This document shows, piece after piece, positions 44,268 to 52,915 of a stretch of 64,000 nucleotides of DNA. Source of the DNA: Streptomyces griseoluteus (GTDB lineage Bacteria > Actinomycetota > Actinomycetes > Streptomycetales > Streptomycetaceae); contig NZ_SRRU01000001.1 of NCBI RefSeq assembly GCF_004784465.1, positions 186,001 through 250,000 of the forward strand, in the 5' to 3' direction. Numbering within the stretch: the first letter of the stretch is position 1; each line of letters starts with the position of its first letter. The notes below the pieces were generated by a model, which worked only from the letters and a program-made list of their open reading frames with translations, was not told where the DNA came from and ran no database searches. The position numbers and the translations under genes were made by a program.

Positions 44268-46709
44268 ATGGAGGACTACGCGGGGCGGGTGCTCGCCGAC
44301 CGCTACCGACTGCCGCTGCCGCCCTCCGACGAGTACGAACTCACCGAGACATACGCCTTCGACACCTACAGCGGGCAGGAGGTGCTGGTCCGTCAGGTGC
44401 CGTTGCCGGAGGTCGTCGAGGCCGAGGTGATCGACGCCGAGGGCCTGCCCGAGGGGTTCACGGCGCGTGAGCGCGGCCGTCGCGCCCCGGCGGGCCGCAA
44501 CGCCACCCGTACGCCCAGGGACCCCGCCGTGCGGCGCGCCGTGGAGGCCGCGCAGGCGGCGGCGCGGATACCGGACCATCCGCGGCTGGACCAGGTCTTC
44601 GACGTGTTCGCCGAGGGCGGCTCGCTGTGGATCGTCAGCGAGGCGGTGTCGGCGCGCCCGCTGTCCGCGCTGCTCGCCGAGCAGCCGTTGTCGCCGTACC
44701 GGGCGGCCGAGGTGGCGGCCGACGTGGTGATGGCGCTGCGCGTGCTGCACGCCCACGGCTGGACCCACCGCAACATCACCGCCCGCACGGTCCTGGTCTG
44801 CGACGACGGCCGGGTCATGCTGACCGGCCTCGCGGTCGGTGCGGCGGAGGAAGCGCTCTGCGGGTACGACCCGGTCCCGGCCCAGGATGGCCCGGAGGAC
44901 CCCCCGCTGCCCGACCAGCGGCAGCCCGGCGGGAGTGTCGTACCGCGTACGGCCGCGGCGGCGGCCGTCGCCGGCACGGACCCCGAGGCCGCACGGCGTG
45001 CCGCGATCCAGGCCCGCGCGGCCGGGGGGCTGCCCGCACCCGCCGCCAACGGCGACTCCGGCGCCCCCGCACCGGCCCTGCCGCGCCCCATGGAGAGCGG
45101 GGACGACATCCGGGCCGCCCGCGCCGGGGCCATCGCCGCGTACCGCGCCGGGGCCCGCGCCGCCGCCCGCGTACAGGAGTCGCAGCGGGGCGGCCGTACC
45201 GCCCTGCCCGGCGCGCGGACGCCCGCCGAGGGGGAGATCGCGGAGCAGGGCGGCAACCCGCCCGGTGACGTGGCCGATCCGTACGGGGTCGCCGGGCGGC
45301 CCTGGCACGGGGCCGCGCCCCGCCAGGCCCAGCCGGAGGCGGCGCCCTACCCGTTGAACCCCGCCCAGCCGGGCGTACCCGGTCCGCCCCGGCCCGCGCT
45401 GCCCGCGCAGAACGGCGGCGGGTCCGGCGTGTCCGGTTGGGACCAGCCGGAGACGGCCGGGGCGCGGCGCGGGCCCGGTACCGCCATCGCGGCCGAGCGG
45501 TCGCGGCACATGCGGATGACCGTGGTCGGCCCGGTGACCGAGCGGTGGGCGCCGGAGCAGGCCGGCCCGGTGCACGAGAACTGGCAACTGGCCGCGCCCG
45601 TCGGCCCCGCGACCGACCTGTGGGCGCTCGGCGCGCTGCTCTTCCGCGCCGTCCAGGGCCACGCGCCCTACCCGGAGGAGTCCACCGCCGAGCTGGTGCA
45701 GCTGGTGTGCGCGGAGCCGCCCGCCTACGCGGAGGAGTGCGGGCCGCTGCGCCCGGTCGTGGAGTCGCTGCTGCGTCAGGACCCCACCGAGCGGCTGGAC
45801 TTCGAGGAGCTGAGCGGCTGGCTGCGCTCGCTGGTGCGGTCCGCGCCCGAGCCGGACGCCGGTGCCCATGTGGTGCCGGTCCCGCCCGCCGACCCGACCC
45901 GGCTGCCGATAGTGCGCCGGCGCGGTGAGCTGGCCCGGTGGCGGCGCCGCAACAAGGCGCCGGTTCCGCATCCGCACGCCCGGCACAAGCGGGCCCGGCA
46001 GGAGGCGCAGGGCTCCCCGCGCAACCTCGGCCGCACCCTGCTGCTGCTCGTCCTCCTGCTGCTGGCCGGAGCCGTGGCGTACGCGGTGATGTTCATGCCC
46101 AAGCAGGGCGAGGACGGCGACCGTGCCGGAGCGGCCGGGCAGGCGAGCCCCGCGCCCTCCCGCGAGCGGCAGCCGCCGGATGCGGCGAGCACCCCGGACG
46201 GCGGGCCGACCGCTTCCTCGCCCGCCACCGAGACCCAGACCGGCGGAGGAGCGGCGGCGGACGGCTTCACCCTGCGCACCGACCCGGCCGGCTTCAAGGT
46301 CGCCGTCGCCAAGGGCTGGTCGCACGCGCCGCGCAACGGCAGTGGCCAAGTGGTGTACTCGCACGGCAACTTCGAGCTGGTCGTGGTGCCCGGCCGGGAC
46401 AGCACCGCCACCTACGGCAGCGACCCGATGGTGTACCAACGGGACAAGGAACGGGAGTTGCAGCCGTACCGGGACTCCAGCTGGGCCACCGCGTCCGGGT
46501 TGCGCACCATCGAGGTGGGCGGACGGACCATGGCCGAGGGGCAGTTCACCTGGACCGACGCCCAGGGGCGTGACCTGTTCGTGCGCAACATGGCGATGCT
46601 GCTGAACGGGCGGTACCACATCGTGCAGGTGCGCGGCCCGGAGGCGGAGCGGGACGAGGTCACCCGGCTGTACGACCAGGCGACGGCCACCTACCGCTAC
46701 ACCGGCTGA
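44268..46709 (+). CDS. Membrane pseudokinase (kinase 2 of five)
   Basis: The 813-aa protein has a kinase-like fold with its active residues lost. The Gly-rich loop is absent (YRLPLPPSDEYELTETY), the ATP lysine is replaced (EVLVRQVPL), the HRD motif reads HRN (WTHRNITARTVLV, about 166), and DFG reads TGL (VMLTGLAVG, about 185). An Ala/Pro/Gly-rich insertion of roughly 245 residues sits in the activation segment before the surviving PATDLWALGALLF. One transmembrane helix (about 585-607, LLLLVLLLLAGAVAYAVMF) precedes an extracellular domain resembling those of the neighbours (GFKVAVAKGWSHAP). ATG 44268 has GGGGGTGG 5 nt upstream; GTG 44226 is an alternative start. Confidence 0.88.
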   Translation: MEDYAGRVLADRYRLPLPPSDEYELTETYAFDTYSGQEVLVRQVPLPEVVEAEVIDAEGLPEGFTARERGRRAPAGRNATRTPRDPAVRRAVEAAQAAARIPDHPRLDQVFDVFAEGGSLWIVSEAVSARPLSALLAEQPLSPYRAAEVAADVVMALRVLHAHGWTHRNITARTVLVCDDGRVMLTGLAVGAAEEALCGYDPVPAQDGPEDPPLPDQRQPGGSVVPRTAAAAAVAGTDPEAARRAAIQARAAGGLPAPAANGDSGAPAPALPRPMESGDDIRAARAGAIAAYRAGARAAARVQESQRGGRTALPGARTPAEGEIAEQGGNPPGDVADPYGVAGRPWHGAAPRQAQPEAAPYPLNPAQPGVPGPPRPALPAQNGGGSGVSGWDQPETAGARRGPGTAIAAERSRHMRMTVVGPVTERWAPEQAGPVHENWQLAAPVGPATDLWALGALLFRAVQGHAPYPEESTAELVQLVCAEPPAYAEECGPLRPVVESLLRQDPTERLDFEELSGWLRSLVRSAPEPDAGAHVVPVPPADPTRLPIVRRRGELARWRRRNKAPVPHPHARHKRARQEAQGSPRNLGRTLLLLVLLLLAGAVAYAVMFMPKQGEDGDRAGAAGQASPAPSRERQPPDAASTPDGGPTASSPATETQTGGGAAADGFTLRTDPAGFKVAVAKGWSHAPRNGSGQVVYSHGNFELVVVPGRDSTATYGSDPMVYQRDKERELQPYRDSSWATASGLRTIEVGGRTMAEGQFTWTDAQGRDLFVRNMAMLLNGRYHIVQVRGPEAERDEVTRLYDQATATYRYTG

Positions 46710-46868
46710 GGCGACGCTCCGACAGGGCCCTTTGCGGAAGCGGGCGTTCGGTTGCACGGACTGTGCGGAAGCGACAACAGTCACAGTGCCGATTCCGTGG
46801 CCCCCCGCCGGTTCCCTGGGCGGGGGGCGGTCCATAGTCTGACCCTGACAAGAGCATTGCGGGGCAAC

Positions 46869-48425
46869 GTGAATCAGATGCAGGGCCAGCTCGTGGCGGG
46901 CCGCTACCGGCTCACCGATTCCATCGGCAGCGGCGGCATGGGACGGGTGTGGCGCGCCCATGACGAGGTGCTGCACCGGAAGGTCGCCGTCAAGGAGCTG
47001 ACCGCGGCGCTGTACGTCTCCGAGAGCGACCAGCACGTGCTGCTGGCCCGTACCCGTGCCGAGGCCCGCGCGGCCGCGCGCATCAACCACTCCGCCGTCG
47101 TCACCGTGCACGACGTGCTGGAGCACGACGGCCGCCCGTGGATCGTGATGGAGCTGGTCGAGGGGGAGTCGCTGGCCGACGCGGTCAAGGAGCGCGGGCG
47201 GATCGAGCCCCGCGAGGCCGCGCGGATCGGGCTGTGGGTGCTGCGGGCGCTGCGCGCGGCGCACACGGCGGGGGTGCTGCACCGGGATGTGAAGCCCGGC
47301 AACGTCCTGCTGGGCCGGGACAGCCGGGTGCTGCTCACCGACTTCGGCATCGCGCAGATAGAGGGCGACAGCACCATCACCCGTACGGGTGAGGTCGTCG
47401 GCTCGGTCGACTACCTCGCGCCGGAACGGATACGCGGGCACGACCCCGGTCCCGCCTCCGACCTGTGGGCGCTCGGCGCGACGCTGTACACCGCCGTCGA
47501 GGGACGTTCGCCGTTCCGCCGCACCTCGGCCCTGGGCACCATGCAGGCGGTGGTGGAGGAGGACGCCGAGGAGCCCCGCCACGCCGGCCCCCTCGCCCCG
47601 GTCATCGCCGCCCTGCTGCACAAGGACCCCGCCCGCCGCCCGGACCTGACCACGGCCGAGCGCATGCTGGACGACGCGGCGGCGGGCCGCCCGACGCAGA
47701 CCGTGCCGGTGTTCACCCCGCCCCCGCGGAGCACCCCGCCCGCGCCCCGCGACACGGCCGTCACCCCCGTGACCCCGGCCCGCCGCGGCCACCGCGCCCG
47801 CATGCTCGCGCTGGCCGCCGCGGCCGTCCTGGTCTTCGGCGCGAGCCTGACCGTCGGCTACCTGCAGTGGGGCGGCGGCCACCATGCGGCGGGCACGGAC
47901 GACCCCGGCGAGAACGCGTCCGCGTCGGCCACGAACAGCTCCAACACCGTCCCCGACGACTGGGAGCGGTACGACGACCCGGTCGGCTTCAGCCTCTCCC
48001 TGCCCAAGGGCTGGAAGCGGTCCGTCTCCATCGACAAGGACGGCATCCGGCAGGTCGACTACTCGCCCGACAAGGGCAAGCACCTCGTCCGGGTGGCCGT
48101 CGACACCGACCCGGACTTCCGCACCTCCTACGAGCACCTGACCGACCTGGACCAGCGGGTCTCGGCCCGGCTGCTGGAGTACAAGCGGGTGGTCCTGAAG
48201 GAGGAGGTCTTCCGCGACGAGCCGGGCGCCCGCTGGGAGTACACCTGGAACGCCCTGGCCAAGGACGGCCCGCACTACTTCCCGGGCCCGTACCACGCCA
48301 TCGACGTCGGTTACATGAACGCCGACAACACGGAGTACGCCCTCTACTCGTCCTCCCCGGCCGACGACTGGCCCACCACCAAGAAGCAGTTCACCTGGAT
48401 TCTCCGGAGCTTCCAGGAGGGCTGA
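46869..48425 (+). CDS. Membrane Ser/Thr protein kinase (kinase 3 of five)
   Basis: Active-looking kinase of 518 aa: glycine loop IGSGGMGRVWRA, VAVKEL (Lys42), HRDVKPGN (about 138), LTDFGIAQIEGD, APERIRGHDPGPASDLWALG. After a Pro-rich linker comes one transmembrane helix (about 311-334, MLALAAAAVLVFGASLTVGY). The extracellular domain has GFSLSLPKGWKRSVS, ARWEYTWNAL and terminal FTWILRSFQEG. GTG 46869 is used with only a weak GCGGGG upstream; ATG 46878 is possible. The 159-bp gap before it contains CATAGT as a potential -10, so the gene may have its own promoter. Confidence 0.9.
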   Translation: MNQMQGQLVAGRYRLTDSIGSGGMGRVWRAHDEVLHRKVAVKELTAALYVSESDQHVLLARTRAEARAAARINHSAVVTVHDVLEHDGRPWIVMELVEGESLADAVKERGRIEPREAARIGLWVLRALRAAHTAGVLHRDVKPGNVLLGRDSRVLLTDFGIAQIEGDSTITRTGEVVGSVDYLAPERIRGHDPGPASDLWALGATLYTAVEGRSPFRRTSALGTMQAVVEEDAEEPRHAGPLAPVIAALLHKDPARRPDLTTAERMLDDAAAGRPTQTVPVFTPPPRSTPPAPRDTAVTPVTPARRGHRARMLALAAAAVLVFGASLTVGYLQWGGGHHAAGTDDPGENASASATNSSNTVPDDWERYDDPVGFSLSLPKGWKRSVSIDKDGIRQVDYSPDKGKHLVRVAVDTDPDFRTSYEHLTDLDQRVSARLLEYKRVVLKEEVFRDEPGARWEYTWNALAKDGPHYFPGPYHAIDVGYMNADNTEYALYSSSPADDWPTTKKQFTWILRSFQEG

Positions 48426-48499
48426 ATCGGCCGTCACCTTCGTACCTTGGCCGGTCAGCGCCCCGGAAGGGGTGGGTCCGGTGCGGCATGATGGGCGGT

Positions 48500-50068
48500 A
48501 TGGGGACCGAGGGGCACGACCTCCGTGTGGTCGCGGGCCGTTACCGCCTTGAGGCGCGCATCGGACGCGGCGGGATGGGTGTCGTCTGGCGGGCCGACGA
48601 TCTGGTGCTGGGCCGTCAGGTGGCCGTCAAGGAACTCACCCTGGACGAGTCGCTGTCCGAGGATGACGCGCGCAGGCGGCGGGAGCACTCCTTCCGGGAG
48701 GCGCGGGCGGTCGCGCAGTTGCGGCACCCGCACATCATCGTGGTGCACGACGTGGTCGAGCAGGACGAACGCCCCTATCTCGTCATGGAGCTGATCGACG
48801 GCTGCTCGCTCGCCGAGCGCATCGCCGCCGACGGCCCGTTGGACGCCGCCGAGGCCGCCCGGATCGGAGCCGACCTGCTCAGCGCGCTGGCCACCGCACA
48901 CGCGGCCGGGGTGCTGCACCGGGACATCAAGCCCGCCAACGTGCTGCTGGAGTCGGTTACCGACCGGGTGGTGCTCACCGACTTCGGCATCGCGCGGGTG
49001 GCGGGTGCGACGACGCTCACCGAGACCGGTTCCTTCGTCGGCTCGCCCGAATACACCGCCCCGGAGCGGATGTCGGGGCTGCGCGGCGGACCCGCGTCCG
49101 ACCTGTGGTCGCTGGGCGCGCTGCTGTGCGCCGCGCTCAGCGGCGAGTCGCCCTTCCGGCGCGACTCGCTCGGCGGCATCCTGCACGCCGTCGTCACCGA
49201 CGAGATCCGGCCGCCGGCCGAGGCCGGCCCGCTGCTCCCCGTGATCCGGGGCCTGCTGGAGCGCGACCCCGAGCTGCGGCTCGGCGCGGCCGACGCCGAG
49301 CGGATGCTGCGTACATACCTGGAGACCGGCCGTATGCCCCCCGCCTCCGGCGTTCCCGCGGCCGCGCGTACGCTCCGGCTGCTGGGCGCGGTACGCGGCA
49401 CCAGGTCCGACGCGCCGCCGGCCGCGGCAGAACCACCGCGGAGCCCCGCCCGGCCGGCGTCCCCGAGGCGGGCGAGGCTGATCGCCGCCCTGCTGGTGGC
49501 CGCCGTGGCCGGAGCCGCGGTGTCGGCGGCGGTGCTGATGCTGCACGAGAACCGGGGCGGCGGTGACGACGCGCCCGGCGCCCCCTCCGCCTCCCGCACA
49601 CCGGGCCCCACCGGCACCCGGGCACCCTCCGGCTACCGCACCGTCCGCGACCCCGCGGGCTTCGCCCTGGCCGTGCCGGACGGCTTCACCCGCGAACGGC
49701 AGGGCGAGCGCGTCTTCTACCTCTCCGCCGGGGGCACCTTCCGCCTCGGCATCAAGATCTCCCCGCCGGAACCGGGCGGCCCCGCCGCCGTCCTGGAACG
49801 CCTCGCGGCGGAGGGCGCGGAGAACAATCCCGGCTACCGCGACGGTCGTGTCACCGAGACCAGCCACGAGAAACACCCCGCCGCCCTCTGGGAGTTCACC
49901 TGGAACGGCTACACCCCCGCCGAGGGCGCCCGGCACACCTACGACCTGTGCTGGGAGGAGGGCGGCCGGATGTACGACGTCTGGGTCTCGGCCCCGGTCG
50001 GCAAGGTGCGCGAGGCCCGCGAGCACTTCGACGTGGCCGTGGACACCTTCACCGTCACCGCCCCCTGA
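48500..50068 (+). CDS. Membrane Ser/Thr protein kinase (kinase 4 of five)
   Basis: Active-looking kinase of 522 aa with IGRGGMGVVWRA, VAVKEL (Lys44), HRDIKPAN (about 140), LTDFGIARVAG, APERMSGLRGGPASDLWSLG. There is one transmembrane helix (about 323-348, LIAALLVAAVAGAAVSAAVL) and an extracellular domain with GFALAVPDGFTRERQ, ALWEFTWNGY and end VAVDTFTVTAP, again the same domain type as the neighbours. ATG 48500 matches the conserved start; CATGAT lies 7 nt before it, and in-frame ATGs at 48488 and 48491 are alternatives. It converges with the DsbA-like gene 57 bp downstream. Confidence 0.9.
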   Translation: MGTEGHDLRVVAGRYRLEARIGRGGMGVVWRADDLVLGRQVAVKELTLDESLSEDDARRRREHSFREARAVAQLRHPHIIVVHDVVEQDERPYLVMELIDGCSLAERIAADGPLDAAEAARIGADLLSALATAHAAGVLHRDIKPANVLLESVTDRVVLTDFGIARVAGATTLTETGSFVGSPEYTAPERMSGLRGGPASDLWSLGALLCAALSGESPFRRDSLGGILHAVVTDEIRPPAEAGPLLPVIRGLLERDPELRLGAADAERMLRTYLETGRMPPASGVPAAARTLRLLGAVRGTRSDAPPAAAEPPRSPARPASPRRARLIAALLVAAVAGAAVSAAVLMLHENRGGGDDAPGAPSASRTPGPTGTRAPSGYRTVRDPAGFALAVPDGFTRERQGERVFYLSAGGTFRLGIKISPPEPGGPAAVLERLAAEGAENNPGYRDGRVTETSHEKHPAALWEFTWNGYTPAEGARHTYDLCWEEGGRMYDVWVSAPVGKVREAREHFDVAVDTFTVTAP

Positions 50069-50125
50069 AGGGCCGGCGAGCGCCCGCCGGATCGTCATGG
50101 GGCCGGTCCACGGCTGACCGGCGCC

Positions 50126-50716
50126 TCATCCTCCGCCACCGGCGAGGGCGGCACGGACCGCGGCAAGGATGGTCTGGGGGCTGGCCGGCACCGCGACGCC
50201 CTGGACCGCCACGGTCGGCGTTCCGCCCACGCCCCGCTGGACGGCCGTCGCCGTCACGTAGGAGCTCCAGTCCAGGTAGACGCCCTCCCGGACGCACGCG
50301 CCGAACGAGCTGTCCGCCAGTCCCACCCCGCGGCCGAGCTCGACCAGTTCGTCATCGGACAGGCCCGGCCCGCCCTCGGGGGGCTGGTTGGCGAACAACG
50401 CGTACAGGTACTCCATGAAGTGGCCACCGTCGGAGGCGCAGCCCGAGGCCGCCGAGGCACGGGAGGAATACCGGGTCGTGGACAAGCCGTCGAGAAAACC
50501 CATGGGGTGGTAGACGAGACTGATCGCCTCGTCGGCCACCAGCTCGTCGAGGAGTGGCCCGCACCTCCCTTCGAACTGCTTGCAGAACGGGCACAGAAAG
50601 TCGATGAAGGCATCCACCTGTACCGGGCCGGCTCCGACGACGATGCCGTCCCCGCTCGGCGAGGCATTGGCCGGAACGCGGGAGGGCGAGCTGATGTGGG
50701 GCGTCTGAGTACTCAT
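50126..50716 (-). CDS. DsbA-family thioredoxin-fold protein
   Basis: The 196-aa protein has the redox motif in FIDFLCPFCKQFEGRCGPLL (CPFC). DsbA-like helical segments follow (HFMEYLYALFANQ, ACVREGVYLDWSSYV) and the cis-Pro region GVGGTPTVAVQGVAV. It lacks a recognisable signal peptide, so it may act in the cytoplasm. AAGGGA lies 8 nt before ATG 50716. It heads away from two small genes on the same strand and together they form a reverse-strand islet between kinases 4 and 5. A function in disulfide exchange or glutathione/mycothiol-type chemistry is possible; the substrate is unknown. Confidence 0.85.
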   Translation of the reverse strand: MSTQTPHISSPSRVPANASPSGDGIVVGAGPVQVDAFIDFLCPFCKQFEGRCGPLLDELVADEAISLVYHPMGFLDGLSTTRYSSRASAASGCASDGGHFMEYLYALFANQPPEGGPGLSDDELVELGRGVGLADSSFGACVREGVYLDWSSYVTATAVQRGVGGTPTVAVQGVAVPASPQTILAAVRAALAGGGG

Positions 50717-50838
50717 GCCGAGTCCCTTTGCCGTGAAGTCGATGGAATTCGCGTCATACCGCGCGACAGGCACGGCGGACCGACCACGTGCGCCGGGCTG
50801 TGCGCACAGCCGCATTACGGGCGCCGGGATGTCCGGCG

Positions 50839-51201
50839 CTAGAGGTTCTGGAATTCGTTCGGCAGTTGCGACATCACATCCTCGAACTCCGTGCCGGGCA
50901 CGGCCTCTCTCAGAGTCCTGAAAACCGCCGCGACGCCGCTGCGCGCCACGGACTCATCGACGCCCGCCCGCTCACTCACCCGCCGGACGAACTCGGCAAC
51001 GCCGAATTTCTGGGCGACATCCTCCGGTGGGACCAGGGGCGGGGCGATCTCGGCGGGCAGGACGCCGGCCAAGTGCCTGGCCTCGCCGCCGGTGATCCGC
51101 TCGCCCAGCGTCAGCATCGTGGCCAGGGTCAGCTCCCTGGCCTGCTCCTCGGGCACGTGGGCCCGCTCGCTGACGAGACGGATGAACTCGTCGCTGTCCA
51201 T
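50839..51201 (-). CDS. DUF2267 family protein
   Basis: Function unknown. The 120-aa protein consists of two related helical units: MDSDEFIRLVSERAHVPEEQ with TLGERITGGEARHLAGVLP, and FVRRVSERAGVDESVARSGV with VFRTLREAVPGTEFEDVMSQ LPNEFQNL. This DEFI...VxERxxv..exA pattern is typical of DUF2267. ATG 51201 has GGAGG 4 nt upstream. It is 104 bp behind the next small gene on the same strand and may be co-transcribed. Codon usage looks slightly less GC-biased than the kinase genes. Confidence 0.85.
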   Translation of the reverse strand: MDSDEFIRLVSERAHVPEEQARELTLATMLTLGERITGGEARHLAGVLPAEIAPPLVPPEDVAQKFGVAEFVRRVSERAGVDESVARSGVAAVFRTLREAVPGTEFEDVMSQLPNEFQNL

Positions 51202-51305
51202 GGCGCCTCCAATCCGGCAACCCATCACGGGTACCGCGCATGCACTGCCCCAAACGGTGATCGAAATGCCGGTGCGAACCCGGCGGCCGATGCCGAAAGC
51301 GCCGG

Positions 51306-51536
51306 TCACCGCCCGTCCTCTGCGCCTTCCTCGGTAAAGGGGCGCACCGCCTCCAGCAGGGCCCTCAACGCACCGGTGAGCATCCCGACCTCGGCGACGC
51401 GCTGGGCGGACGGGTCCTGCGGATACTGCCGCTCGGCCTGTCCGGCCTGTCCGGCCTGTTCGGCGACGTTCGCCAGGACCTGTTCGGCGGCCTGAGCCGC
51501 GGCGCGCAGGGCGGCACGTTCGATATCGCCGGGCAT
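51306..51536 (-). CDS. Small helical hypothetical protein
   Basis: Unrecognised 76-aa protein, Ala/Gln/Glu-rich and probably all-helical (ERAALRAAAQAAEQVLANVA, then AGQAGQAERQ and a terminal LTGALRALLEAVRPF). There is no signal or membrane segment. GGGGAGA lies 4-8 nt upstream of ATG 51536, a good ribosome binding site. It lies in front of the DUF2267 gene on the same strand. Confidence 0.65.
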   Translation of the reverse strand: MPGDIERAALRAAAQAAEQVLANVAEQAGQAGQAERQYPQDPSAQRVAEVGMLTGALRALLEAVRPFTEEGAEDGR

Positions 51537-51930
51537 GTGATCTCCCCTGGATTCGGCGGCCGGGCACGGAATTCCCGGAATGCTTCGACGTCGCCATCAA
51601 CAGGTTTTGCCGGGAACGCCACGGCTGGCGCGAATCAATACGAAGGCGTGTCTTCCACCAGCGTATGGGCGTGCGGGACGCCCTGCAGGATGTCGACTTC
51701 CCTGTGAGCAGGTCGGGGAGATCAAGGAGGGCGAGCGCAATGGCGTCATGCGGCACCCGGCCCGCCGTACCGGACGCTTCGAGTTCCGGGTGTGCCGCCT
51801 GGTGACGTGCGGGCCGGGAACGCGGCGCGGAGACGAAGCCGGACGGCGCTTCGACAAGCCCTGAAACCGGCCGAGTTGAAGGCGTGCGCCCGCGTCGACA
51901 AGCGCCGGGTGGGCGCGGTACTGATGGGGC
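51537..51930 (+). other. Gene-free 394-bp region before kinase 5
   Basis: Open frames are present on both strands but none shows a ribosome binding site with consistent codon bias or a recognisable family. The part 51540-51700 is less GC-rich than its surroundings, so a decayed or foreign piece is possible. It should include the promoters for the 76-aa gene and kinase 5. Confidence 0.35.
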
Positions 51931-52791
51931 ATGAGTGACGACGGCGCACCCCCGCCCGACGGACGCCTGCTCGGCGGGCGCTACCGGCTCCTCGAACGGG
52001 TGGGGGCCGGGCCGACCGGCACCGTCTGGCGCGCCCGTGACGAGCGGGACGGGGACCTCGTCGCCGTCAAGGAGCCCCGGCTGCCGGGCGGTGCGGCGGG
52101 CGAGAAGGCCGGGCGGACCGCGCACCGGCTGCGGCGCGAGGCCGGCGCCGCCGCCCGGGTTCGCCATCCGTCCGCCGTACGGGTACGGGACGTGGCCGGC
52201 GAGGACGGGCTGCCCTGGATCGTCATGGAGTGGGTCGAGGGCGAGTCGCTGCGCCAGACCGTGCGGCGCGGTCCGCTGCCGCCCGCCGAGGCGGCCCGGA
52301 TCGGGCTCGCCGTGCTGGGCGCGCTGCGCGCCGCGCACGCCGTCGGCATCGTGCACCGGGACATCAAGCCCGCCAACGTGCTGATCGAGTCCGGCACCGG
52401 GCGCGTGGTCGTCACCGACTTCGGGATCGGTGACGGGCACACCGAGGACGCCCCCGAGGGGTTCGTCGCGCCGGAGCGGGCGTCCGGAGGGGGCGGGCCC
52501 GCCTCCGACCTGTGGTCGCTCGGCGCGCTGCTCGCCGCCATGACGGACGGCGACCCCGGCCCGCTCGCCCCGCTGCTCGACCGCCTGCGCGCCCCGGACC
52601 CCGACGCCCGGCCGGACGCGGCGGAGGTGGCGGCGGAGCTGGAGAGACGCGCCGGTGTGCAGGTGGAGGAGCCGGAACCCGAACCCGTCACGGAGCCGGC
52701 GCGGACTGTAGTGACGCCCGCCCCGGTCGTGCGCCGCACCCCGCTCGCGGCCCTCGGGCTGCTGCTGTCGAAAAAACCCGGAGCCGAGTGA
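51931..52791 (+). CDS. Soluble Ser/Thr protein kinase (kinase 5 of five)
   Basis: Short kinase of 286 aa with VGAGPTGTVWRARD (Gly loop shortened, GAGPTG), VAVKEP (Lys47), HRDIKPAN (about 142), VTDFGIGDGHTED, APERASGGGGPASDLWSLG. It has no transmembrane helix and no extracellular domain; after the kinase core comes only a Glu/Pro-rich stretch (VEEPEPEPVTEPA) and a short hydrophobic end. The activation segment is unusually short (DFG to APER about 20 residues). ATG 51931 has no clear Shine-Dalgarno. It is separated from kinase 4 by the DsbA-DUF2267 islet. Confidence 0.88.
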   Translation: MSDDGAPPPDGRLLGGRYRLLERVGAGPTGTVWRARDERDGDLVAVKEPRLPGGAAGEKAGRTAHRLRREAGAAARVRHPSAVRVRDVAGEDGLPWIVMEWVEGESLRQTVRRGPLPPAEAARIGLAVLGALRAAHAVGIVHRDIKPANVLIESGTGRVVVTDFGIGDGHTEDAPEGFVAPERASGGGGPASDLWSLGALLAAMTDGDPGPLAPLLDRLRAPDPDARPDAAEVAAELERRAGVQVEEPEPEPVTEPARTVVTPAPVVRRTPLAALGLLLSKKPGAE

Positions 52792-52823
52792 CCGGGCCGA
52801 CAACGCGCTGATCAGCACGTTTA

Positions 52824-52843
52824 CCGCCAGTGATCACTGGCGG
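52824..52843 (+). promoter_or_regulatory. Perfect 20-bp palindrome upstream of the aldehyde dehydrogenase
   Basis: CCGCCAGTGA is followed directly by its reverse complement, with no loop, 72 bp before the start codon and 32 bp after the kinase 5 stop. The lack of a loop and of a T tract favours a protein operator over a terminator. Confidence 0.5.
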
Positions 52844-52915
52844 AATGTGTGCGGCCGGTGAAACCCCGTTACCGACGGGTACCGAAAGGGCGGCCACCGG
52901 CATACCCTGCCGCTC

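Noticed and set aside
44142..48437. 1431-codon open frame antisense to the kinase genes
   Set aside because: Long antisense frames are a side effect of G/C at third codon positions in Streptomyces; the plus strand encodes clear kinases and this frame shows no family motifs.
51580..51932. Small frames on both strands before kinase 5
   Set aside because: Poor codon bias and no good start signals; left as gene-free.
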